This document shows, piece after piece, positions 55,024 to 64,000 of a stretch of DNA of 64,000 nucleotides. Each line of letters opens with the position of its first letter. The stretch's first letter is position 1. A model generated the notes under the pieces. That model had not been told where the DNA came from. It made no database searches and worked only from the letters and a program-made list of their open reading frames with translations. The stretch covers positions 17,909,346 through 17,973,345 of the forward strand of contig JAGTTD010000011.1 of NCBI GenBank assembly GCA_018398585.1. Reading direction: 5' to 3'. Origin of the DNA: Simmondsia chinensis (Eukaryota; Streptophyta; Magnoliopsida; Caryophyllales; Simmondsiaceae). The position numbers and the translations under genes are program-made.

Positions 55024-55896
55024 TGTTGATGTATTTTCAAAATATTTGTTGTATAAAATGTATATATGTGTGTTAAATATTGTTTATATGTATATAAGAT
55101 GTATTTGAGATTGTCCCGATACTTGTATGAGTGATTAGAGCATTATTGGGAGTATGTGTCGACACATGGGTCATATGTGTCGACACAAAATCCTATAGAA
55201 CGCAGGGGAGATAGCTGTGTGTCGACACACATGGCCCGTGTGTCGACACACAGCCCATTTCAGGTGCGCACGGAGGAAACCTGTGTGTCGACACACAGAA
55301 ATTGTGTGTCGACACACAGGCTTACAGTAAGCCAGTGTGTCGACCTGTGTGTCGAAAGTATCGACACACAGGCTTACAGAAAGCTGTGTGTCGATACTGT
55401 GTGTCGACACATAGGTCTGTGTGTCGGTCTGTGTGTCGATACTGTGTGTCGACACACAACTTCGACACACAGGTCGGTTTTGGCGGTTTTCTGCGCGGTT
55501 TCTTCCCAGTTCTTATATATGTTGATGCTCTTGGTTTTGGGACGTTCTTGAGACAATAATATCAGATATTCTCCCCTCTCATTTAAAATAAGAAGAAAAC
55601 ATATGAATTGGTAGTATAATATTACAAGAAAGAAATTGGAAGAACATCTTCTTGGTTCTTGTGTTCTTAGTGAGATTTTAAAAGGGTGAGTTCTCTAAAT
55701 CAACCAATCTCTAGACTTCTTCATCAATCTCTTCCCATACACTTCTTCACTCCATATTTTGGTAGTTGTTGTATCCCCGAGGATATTTCGTATACCGAAA
55801 TAAACCTTAAAGATAGTGATCACACGCCTCAACACCTGAGATCGTTTGGATACCCGGTTGCAAGGTTTTTGCAAGTATTTTCTGAATTTTCTAACA
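55024..55896 (+). repeat. Copia-D 5' LTR with palindrome array
   Basis: TGTTGATGTATTTTC...AATTTTCTAACA, 873 bp. Positions 55155-55475 hold an array of TGTGTCGACACA-like palindromes. Confidence 0.94.
55155..55475. repeat. TGTGTCGACACA palindrome array (Copia-D 5' LTR)
   Basis: About seven perfect GTCGAC cores, each flanked by TGT/ACA, with half-sites (TGTGTGTCGA, TCGACACACAGG) between. The 3' LTR array (60546-60826) lacks about 37 bp of units. Confidence 0.92.
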
Positions 55897-55926
55897 ATCT
55901 TAAGGTTTATTATTCTGGTTTGGGTT
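55897..55926 (+). promoter_or_regulatory. Copia-D post-LTR segment without canonical PBS
   Basis: ATCTTAAGGTTTATTATTCTGG follows the LTR, and Copia-B has ATCATAAGGTTTATCTTCTG. Neither matches initiator-Met PBS TGGTATCAGAGC. The primer must be another tRNA or a tRNA fragment. Confidence 0.5.
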
Positions 55927-58900
55927 ATGGCTTCATCACTAAGGGAAATGACATCCAATTTTGTGAAATTGGACCGGTTTGATGGGGGAAATTTTCGACG
56001 GTGGCAGAGGAAGATGCATTTTCTCATAACAACGCTGAATGTGGTGTATGTCCTGAATACACCGTCTCCATCCCTCGTTTCTGAGGAGGAAGAAACGCTG
56101 GCCGAGCAAAGGGCAAGACTGAAGTGGGAAAACGATGATTACATTTGTAGAGGGCACATCTTGAATGGGATGACCGATGCCTTGTTTGACATTTACTCTA
56201 ACATGTCAACCTCGAAGGAACTATGGGACGCACTTGAGGCTCGTTACATGGCCAAGGATGCAACAAGCAAAAAATTCCTGGTTAGTCAATTTAATAATTA
56301 TAAGATAATTGATGGTCGTCCTGTCATGGAGCAATTCCATGAAATAGAACGTATATTAAATAATTTTAAACAACATAACATGAATATGGACGACACAATC
56401 ATTGTTTCTTCCTTAATTGACAAACTTCCTCCCTCTTGGAAAGATGTAAGGAAAAATTTAAAACATAAGAAGGAGGATATGTCAATTGAGGAACTCGCTA
56501 ACCATTTACGTATTGAGGAAGGTTACAGGGTGCAAGATGACAACAAAGAACGCCCGAGTGATGTTGGTAAAATCAACGTCGCAGAGGAAGGCCATTCTAG
56601 TAAGGGACCAAAAAGAACCGGACACTTCCAAAAGAACAATAAGCACAAGAGGCCGAAAGTTGTTTGTTGGGAGTGTCAGAAGCCCGGTCATATGCGAAAA
56701 GACTGTTATCGCCTTAAAAAGAACAAAGGCAAGGGGCTTGATCATCGCACTAAAAATTCGAACGAGAGGTTCGTGGCGATGATTTCGGAAGTCAATCTAA
56801 TCGAGAGTGATAATTCTTGGTGGATTGACTCGGGGGCCACGAAGCATGTATGTAAGGATAGGGGGTTCTTCTCCACTTTTGAGCCCATGGACAACGGAAC
56901 TGAGTTGTTCATGGGAAATGGGGCGTCGGTACCGGTTAAAGGGAAGGGAAAAATTGACTTACTTTTCACATCCGAAAAAACCCGTACTTTAACCGATGTA
57001 TGCTTCGCTCCTGATGTTAAGAAGAATCTTGTATCGAGTGGCCTGTTAAATAGGTTTGGGTTCAAGTTGGTCTTCGAGGCCGACAAATTTATTTTGTCAA
57101 AGGGTGGTGTATTTGTTGGGAAAGGATACCTATGTAATGGTATGTTTAAACTAAATGTTAATAATAAGAACGTTGATTCTATTTATATGCTTGATTCGTC
57201 GTTTTTATGGCATTATAGACTAGGTCATATGAATTTTCGTCGATTACATGAAATGGATAATTCTTCGTTGATTCCTCACATAGATAAAGTTGTTGACAAG
57301 TGCAAGACTTGTATGCTAACAAAAATAACGAAATCTCCATTTTCTTGTGTGCAAAGAGAGACTAATCTACTTGATCTAGTCCATAGTGACTTATGTGACT
57401 TCAAGCGAACACCGAGTTTGGGTGGAAAGAATTACTTTGTTACATTTATCTATGATTATTCAAGATTTTGTTATGTTTATTTGATAAGTAACAAAGACGA
57501 CTCGCTTGATAGGTTTAAAGCATATAAAGCAGAATCTGAATTACACTGTGAAACTTTCCTCAAGCGTTTAAGGTCGGATCGTGGTGGCGAATACTACGAT
57601 GCTAAATATTTTGAATCCACAGGAATAATACATGAAATAACTGCACCTTATACGCCACAACAAAATGGCGTGGCTGAGAGGAAAAACCGGACTCTAACTG
57701 AGATGGTTAATTCCATGTTATCTTATTCCGGTCTCAGTGATGGATTTTGGGGTGAGGCTATGTTAACGGCCTGTCACATATTAAATAGAGTTCCAAACAA
57801 AAGAAATAAAATAACTCCATATGAGTTGTGGAACAAACGAGCCCCTAATTTAGATTACCTAAAAGTGTGGGGGTGTAGGGCAGTTGTTAGAGTTCCTGAA
57901 CCTAAACGGAAAAAATTAGGTGAAAGAGGCATTGATTGCATCTTTGTGGGTTATGCGTCTCATAGTAAGGCATATCGGTTCTATATTGTTGAACCTAATG
58001 ATTATATCAACGTGAATGCGATAGTAGAATCGAGAGATGCAATATTTAATGAGAATCGGTTTACTTCTATCCCTAGACCAAGGGATTATGTACCGGTTGA
58101 GATTGACACGCAAGTGTCTAATGACGTTGTTCGTCATGAGAGGGAGAATGTCCCTGATAGAGCTCTAGAACTCCGAAGGAGTAAGAGAGCAAGGAAGGAG
58201 AAATCCTTCGGTTCGGACTTCTACACGTATTTGGTAGAAGGTTCGAGGAACGATGTGGACCAAGTGGTTCCATATTGTTGTGTCATGGAAGCTGATCCCA
58301 TGACGTTTGATGAGGCGATGAGGTCTCATGATGTCTCATTTTGGAAAGAGGCTATAAACGATGAAATGGATTCCATTTTAGGTAATAATACCTGGATTCT
58401 TGAGGATCTTCCACGAGGAAGTAAACCCATCGGGTGCAAATGGATCTTCAAAAAGAAGATGAAAGTCGATGGATCAATTGACAAATTTAAAGCCCGATTG
58501 GTGGCTAAAGGATTCACCCAAAGACATGGGCTGGATTACTTTGATACCTATGCCCTAGTGGCAAGGGTATCGACGATAAGGGTACTTATTGCTCTTGCCT
58601 CCATTTTTAAACTAGTGATACACCAAATGGATGTCAAAACGGCATTCCTAAATGGTGAGCTAGAGGAGGAAGTATACATGGAACAACCAGAAGGGTTTGT
58701 TGTTCCGGGCCAAGAGAGAAAAGTGTGTAAACTCATACGTTCTCTGTATGGACTGAAACAAGCTCCGAAGCAATGGCACCAAAAATTTGATCAGGTTGTA
58801 TTGAACAACGGATTCGTTATAAACGAATCAGATAAATGTGTCTATAGCAAGTTTGATAATGGCAAAGGGGTCATTATATGTTTGTATGTCAATGACATGC

Positions 58901-59847
58901 TGATTTTCGGTTCTGATATGGAGCAAGTAGAGAGAACTAAACTGTTTCTCTCTGAAAACTTTGCTATGAAAGACATGGGTGAGGCGGAGGTGATCCTCGG
59001 TATCAGAATTGTAAGGAATGGTAATTCCATTTCCTTGACACAGTCTCACTATATCGAAAAGGTGTTGAAAAGGTTCCATTTCTTTGATTGTACACCGATA
59101 TCCACACCGATGGATCCTAGTGTGAAATTAGAACCGAATGGGGGTGCTCCAGTGGCACAATTGGAGTACGATCGAGCTATTGGTTGTCTCATGTATGCCA
59201 TGACAAGCACTAGGCCTGATATTGCCTTTGCTGTTGGAAAGCTGAGTAGGTATACCAGCAAACCGAGTAAGTTGCACTGGAATGCAGTGCACCGGGTACT
59301 GAAGTACCTAAAGAAGACTATGGATTATGGTCTCAGTTATGTTGGGTATCCTCCTATTTTGGAAGGATATACTGATGCAAGTTGGATCTCCGATGTGGAG
59401 GATCATGCATCCACGAGTGGATGGGTATTCCTGTTTGGTGGGGGTGCGGTTTCTTGGGGTTCCAAGAAACAAACTTGCATATCTGACTCTACAATGGCGG
59501 CGGAGTTTATAGCTCTTGCTTCTGCGGCTAAAGAAGCCGAGTAGTTAAAGGATCTCTTGTATGAGATACCCTTGTGGCCGAAGCCGATTTCTCCTATTTC
59601 TATCCATTGTGATAGTCAGGCTACGCTTTCTAAAGCATACAGTGAAGTGTATAATGGGAAGTCCAGACACATTGGTGTAAGACATAGTATGGTGAGACAC
59701 CTTATTCGGGAAGGTGTTATCACTGTGGACTTCGTGAGAACCTGTCACAATCTAGCGGATCCGTTTACTAAAGGCCTGGCTAGAGATTTGGTTTTGAAAA
59801 CAAATAAAGGGATGGGGTTGAAACCTGTCATAATTAGTCGCCCATGA
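55927..59847 (+). CDS. Copia-D gag-pol polyprotein (one internal stop)
   Basis: The start chosen is ATG 55927 ([16 protein letters not shown]), just after the LTR; an ATG at 55846 lies inside the LTR. Residues about 1-210 are UBN2 gag ([18 protein letters not shown]). The CCHC knuckle [14 protein letters not shown] lies at about 247 and protease [10 protein letters not shown] at about 299. The pre-integrase HYRLGHMN is at about 429. Integrase D, D, E are all kept ([26 protein letters not shown] at about 487, 550, 583). RT ([25 protein letters not shown]) has the active site [13 protein letters not shown] at 58891-58893 replaces the Asp codon kept in Copia-B. RNase H has [12 protein letters not shown] and [17 protein letters not shown] at 59542-59544 replaces the Trp codon of Copia-B. 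Both changes are G to A. Confidence 0.95.
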
Positions 59848-60414
59848 TAGGCCCTCAACTCGACGTCTAGTATGACGCTAGGTCTCGGGTTCAATGAGAG
59901 AGACTTGTCATCTGTGTGACTGCAAGCACTAAATGAGTTTGTTTCCATCCCGAGTGTGAAGTGCTTGATACCTACGTTAGTGATTATAAAAGGATGAGCA
60001 AGTGCTCTTAATGGACCTAGTTTTAGAACTTATTGAATGTCGCATCGCAGGCGCATGATCAATGAGGTCCACCTTAGTGAGTGTTGAAGTTTGGCCGCTT
60101 CAAAGGGGTGATTTTTGACAAGGGTTTGGCCCTGAAACACTCACGAAGGGCATAGGACACAAGGCCATAAATGTGTCGATCTGGGAGGTGTAGGGTGTGT
60201 ACGGGGAGTACGCCTTGTGCGTGATTAGATAGTCGGTTAGTCAAATGGGTTGTATGGTTCAAAGCTTGGTCTACCATTTTCGATCCGATTAACTGCATGG
60301 TCTTTTCACTAGCCGGGGGTTCAATCGTGAGACACCCTCGTTGATGTACAATAAGGCCTCCTTTAAACGAGATGTCACTTTGAGATTGGTTGTATTTTGA
60401 AAATGGTGGGGGAT
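59848..60414 (+). other. Copia-D 3' UTR and polypurine tract
   Basis: Conserved with Copia-B. Ends in AATGGTGGGGGA (60402-60413) before the LTR. No ORF. Confidence 0.8.
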
Positions 60415-61250
60415 TGTTGATGTATTTTCAAAATATTTGTTGTATAAAATGTATATATGTGTGTTAAATATTGTTTATATGTATATAAGATGTATTTGAG
60501 ATTGTCCCGATACTTGTATGAGTGATTAGAGCATTATTGGGAGTATGTGTCGACACATGGGTCATATGTGTCGACACAAAATCCTATAGAACGCAGGGGA
60601 GATAGCTGTGTGTCGACACACATGGCCCGTGTGTCGACACACAGCCCATTTCAGGGGCGCACGGAGGAAACCTGTGTGTCGACACACAGAAATTGTGTGT
60701 CGACACACAGGCTTACAGTAAGCCAGTGTGTCGAAAGTATCGACACACAGGCTTACAGAAAGCTGTGTGTCGATACTGTGTGTCGACACATAGGTCTGTG
60801 TGTCGACACACAACTTCGACACACAGGTCGGTTTTGGCGGTTTTCTGCGCGGTTTCTTCCCAGTTCTTATATATGTTGATGCTCTTGGTTTTGGGACGTT
60901 CTTGAGACAATAATATCAGATATTCTCCCCTCTCATTTAAAAGAAGAAGAAAACATATGAATTGGTAGTGTAATATTACAAGAAAGAAATTGGAAGAACA
61001 TCTTCTTGGTTCTTGTGTTCTTAGTGAGATTTTAAATGGGTGAGTTGTCTAAATCAACCAATCTCTAGACATCTTCATCAATCTCTTCCCATACACTTCT
61101 TCACTCCATATTTTGGTAGTTGTTGTATCCCCGAGGATATTTCGTATACCGAAATAAATCTTAAGGATAGTGATCACACGCCTCAACACCTGAGATCGTT
61201 TGGATATCCAGTTGCAAGGTTTTTGCAAGTATTTTCTGAATTTTCTAACA
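60415..61250 (+). repeat. Copia-D 3' LTR
   Basis: 836 bp, same ends as the 5' LTR, followed by TSD TAACA. Confidence 0.95.
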
Positions 61251-62160
61251 TAACAAGCCTTAACTAAACCATTATTTGAAAATATTTAATTTAAATTTAT
61301 GGGATAAATTATTTATTTATGAGATAAATAAATTATTATGCTAATTAAATATTCATGATGAATTTATATATGTGAGAATTTATACAATAGAAAACATAAA
61401 AAAGGGCAAAGGCGGATGAAATATCTCAGCCCCGCATGAACAACGCACCCGCGAGGGCACAGCTGTGCCCGCCTCAATTAAAAAAAAAAAAAGGGAAAAG
61501 GGCCGTGATCTGTGTATTCGAGGCTCAACGAATGGAAAAGTGAAACGTGGCAGTTCCTGTACACGCCTCTACGGCTTTTCTGCATGCCTCGGCCTCAACG
61601 AATCATATGCCGCCACATTTCACGTTTGACCAATCCTATTTGCCTATTTAAACGTGTTTTTGCTGAGAGAATTTATAATGTAATTTTTTTAGGATTTGAA
61701 ACCTAGTTTTCTTTTGTGACGACAACCCTAAAATTATTTTAGGGGTATTCTAAATTAATATTTAACATAATTTTTCCGAAAAGATTGTTTTTAGAAAAGA
61801 CTAAAGGAAACAAATTGTTCTAAAATTTTTCCTAAATTAAATCTTTTGGTAGCCTATACTCCGGTGCTAAAAGATGTCATTACGAAAAAGATCTTGAGGT
61901 GTCAAAAAAATTTCTTCTTCAAATTTTTGATTTTTTACTCAGAGTTTGGATTTACATTTTTGATATGTCTAAATTAAGTATTTGATATTTAACTTGTTTT
62001 CCTTTATATCGTTTATTCTACATACCATATTTATACTTGTTTTATTAGACATTTTTCGATTGTTATATTATGAGCCCATTACAATAAGATATAGGTCTAA
62101 TTAAATAGTTTAGTTAGATTCCGCTGCTCTAGTTGTTTATTTTGAAGTATGTTCCCAACA

Positions 62161-62826
62161 ATTGATATCAGGCCCAACTCTGAATACGTTCATGATTGAC
62201 ATTAAAAGCATCAGGTTTGATAAAATAAGAGTATGTAGAATTACGCAAATATGAAATTGGGAATTTCATTAAAGGAAAAAATCCAATCCTGAATATTGTT
62301 GTGAAAGAGTTTAATAACAAGATTGAATATTTATTAAAGTTTTAAGTTGTTTGAAATTTTAGATGAATCACGATTCAATCAAGGAGTATAATTCTAAATT
62401 AGATCTATTGACATTAGATATTTAAATAGTTGAACTATTTATATTATTAGTCTAATTTGATTAGATTTTGAACCTAATTATGTAGTATTCATTTGTTGAA
62501 TATTTTATAATAATCCAAAACAAGGAATACCTTAAAATGTTATTAAAGAGTCTAATAACAAAATTGTTGTTCATCAAATTTAAATTGTTTAAAAAAGGAT
62601 GAATAATAATTAAAGCAGCGGGTGTATATTTCTAAATAATCTAATGAGATTAGATTTTCAAATAGTTTACTTAATTAGATATATACAATGTCATTAAGAA
62701 TATTTTGATGGATTATATGCTTAATCTATAATCTAATGAGATTAATATCAGATTACATTATTTATTTAATTATTTAAATAAGAAATAAATTTAAAAAATA
62801 TTAGGACGTGCCTAGCAAGTGCGAGT
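62161..62826. other. L5 internal region, no gene seen
   Basis: AT-rich sequence after the PBS-like site, with repeated TTAATTAGAT/ATTTAAATAG words; no ORF above background. Confidence 0.5.
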
Positions 62827-62931
62827 GGAGGTGGCCACGGGCCGGGTTGGGCCAAGCCCGCTAGGCCCCCACTGTATCGGGCCGGGTCGGGCCAAGCCTA
62901 GTTGGGCAACCGGGCCGGGCCGGGCCTGGGT

Positions 62932-62958
62932 CCCCCCCCCCCCCCCCCCCCCCCCCCC
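62932..62958. repeat. 27-base C homopolymer in hAT-2 end
   Basis: Uninterrupted C run within the GC-rich subterminal region; length may be assembly-sensitive. Confidence 0.9.
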
Positions 62959-63225
62959 GGTTTTTTAAACATGTAAAATTAAAAAGATACAAATTTGTTT
63001 TGTACAAAAATTATTATAATTTATTGATGAATAATATATGATCCAAATACAATTCATCACAATTAGTAATAATGCTAAATATATGTAATAAAATAAAATG
63101 TATATGGTAATGATAAATAATGTAACAAATACAACTACATCAGTTGGTAGGATCTATTTAAAAGTACAAACATATTTATTAAAAAATACAAACAAGATAT
63201 AGACGTACAACAATAAGAAATTAGT

Positions 63226-64000
63226 CTACGTTGGTTGGGGGGTGGCTGTGCTGCCGTTTGACGTATCGGTGGTGCGATCATCTTCATCCTCACTCGATGA
63301 ACCCAGCCTCATTAAGTTTTGGTCCCTAGCCTCTGCGTGCATCCAGTCCTTTAAGCACACGGACATCTCCAAGCTCGACGGTGATAGCGTCGCCCTCTTC
63401 GTTCCAAACAACCTGCCACCAAGACTAAAAGCACACTCCGATGCTACTGAAGACACCGGACACGTTAGTATATCACGTGCCATGGTGGAAAGCACGTGAT
63501 ACTGGGTTTGATTTGTACACCACCATTTTAAAATATAAAATTGCGGATTCGCCGGTGTCAAGAAGAACTGGGTTAGCGGCGTCCGCATATAGTAATCTAA
63601 CTCGTCACATGACGTGGAAGTTTGTGTGGGTGTGAATTGGCCCAACAACTTCCATGCAATCGACAAGTGTGTACTACAGAAGATCCAACTGTAGTAGGAG
63701 TAACATATAGATTATCAGATGATAATCTATGAGAATAATGAGAAAATAAAGTGTGTAGGTCTGAATCGGCTTGCGCAATGAATTTTTCGGTATTGAATTC
63801 ATATTTTAATTTTTCTTTAAAATATTTGACAAACAAGTTCAAACCCATGAGTTTACAACGGGGATCCAAAATAGTGGCAAAACATTATGTAAGGGGTAGT
63901 TCAGAATAATATTTATAAAACTTTGTTTTCATTGCTTTAATCGATCCAGTCAACACGGGGTTCGATTCATTTTCCGACATACAAGATACAATATCAATCA
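63226..64000 (-). pseudogene. hAT-2 transposase C-terminal half
   Basis: The upstream part from the window edge reads ESNPVLTGSIKAMKTKFYKYY, stop near 63890, then ILDPRCKLMGLNLFVKYF (the 'LDPR-K' motif of plant hAT transposases). A frameshift near 63600-63660 leads to 63226-63666 with the hAT dimerisation region: FYILKWWCTNQTQYHVLSTM, ARDILTCPVSSVASECAFS, GGRLFGTKRATLSP, ending in an acidic Ser/Thr-rich tail. It belongs to the Ac/Tam3-like superfamily with a C-terminal dimerisation domain. Inactive by at least one stop and one shift. Confidence 0.85.

Larger units (their letters stand above)
55024..61250 (+). mobile_element. Copia-D: young, nearly intact Ty1/copia element
   Basis: LTRs 873 and 836 bp, about 11 substitutions apart by eye (~1.3%) plus unit-length differences. 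TSD TAACA (55019-55023 / 61251-61255) perfect. One gag-pol frame of about 1300 codons with a single stop. Same family as Copia-B. Inserted in the L5 LTR. Confidence 0.96.
49459..62826 (+). mobile_element. L5: L-family element, 5' LTR plus internal start, split twice
   Basis: LTR segments are 49459-49800, 54386-55023 and 61251-62160 (TGTTGGAATAGGTGCC...GTTCCCAACA). A PBS-like TGATATCAGGCC (62164-62175, 9 of 12 to iMet) and about 650 bp of AT-rich non-coding internal sequence follow, up to hAT-2. NA-2 and Copia-D sit inside the LTR with exact TSDs. No gag or pol is seen, so the L family may be non-autonomous or long-leadered. Confidence 0.75.
62827..64000 (-). mobile_element. hAT-2: 3' part of an autonomous-type hAT transposon
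   Basis: The terminal region starts GGAGGTGGCCACGGGCCGGG, followed by GGGCCGGGC-type subterminal repeats in both orientations and a C27 run (62932-62958), as in plant hAT ends. A transposase C-terminus follows on the minus strand. The other end lies beyond base 64000. Confidence 0.75.

Noticed and set aside
55171..55470. Cys/His-rich frames (repeated CVDTQ or CRHT) on both strands in the Copia-D LTR, zinc-finger-like at first sight
   Set aside because: Produced by translating the TGTGTCGACACA array in any frame; lies in the LTR before gag; no real zinc-finger spacing.
55155..55475. CRISPR-like array of palindromic repeats
   Set aside because: No constant repeat length or unique spacers; present in both LTRs of a plant retrotransposon.
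55846..55926. Alternative upstream start ([14 protein letters not shown]) for the Copia-D polyprotein
   Set aside because: It lies inside the LTR and across the LTR/internal border; the Met at 55927 opens the conserved gag and is shared with Copia-B.

Overview
The window is plant nuclear heterochromatin, almost certainly from a flowering plant. It is AT-rich and is built nearly entirely of nested LTR retrotransposons and a few DNA transposons. The evidence is initiator-Met-tRNA primer sites (TGGTATCAGAGC type), Ty1/copia and chromodomain Ty3/gypsy polyproteins, hAT and probable CACTA ends, and clean 5-bp target-site duplications (TSDs). I see no intact host gene and no rRNA, tRNA or CRISPR. 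The species cannot be named from this.

Layout. (1) 1-10513: Copia-A (+), old and frameshifted, its 5' LTR left of the window; it is split in RNase H by Gypsy-A (4323-9861, chromovirus, matched 346-bp LTRs). (2) 10514-19915: a LINE-like tail, then two copies (L1, L2) of a family with ~2-kb LTRs. L2 is split by NA-1 (13102-18018, minus), a pol-less LTR element with a long unusual ORF containing a PTB-like RRM, and by a non-autonomous hAT (18313-19031). (3) 19916-29480: CACTA-like DNA, then decayed Gypsy-B, split by solo LTR L3 (21531-23580) and by chromovirus Gypsy-C (23768-29358). (4) 29480-47529: an unidentified minus-strand reading frame (H), split by a SIRE-type copia (30151-47358, minus). 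SIRE itself hosts Copia-B (34235-40107, +) and L4 (~41347-43425). (5) 47530-62826: 3' part of Copia-C (minus), interrupted by L5. L5 hosts NA-2 (49801-54385, minus, relative of NA-1) and Copia-D (55024-61250, +), the youngest and nearly intact copy. (6) 62827-64000: 3' end of an autonomous-type hAT transposon, minus strand.

How the parts relate. Nearly all coding regions carry stops, frameshifts or lost catalytic residues, so the locus looks like a silenced graveyard. Copia-D, with one stop and one active-site change, is the closest to functional. The most unusual content is the NA-1/NA-2 pair. They share PBS, a CTTGAGGACAAG-type box before the polypurine tract, LTR style and some protein motifs, but encode no protease, reverse transcriptase or integrase. 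I infer that they are moved in trans by chromoviruses such as Gypsy-A. A second unusual signal is the palindrome TGTGTCGACACA, arrayed in the LTRs of Copia-B, Copia-D and SIRE.
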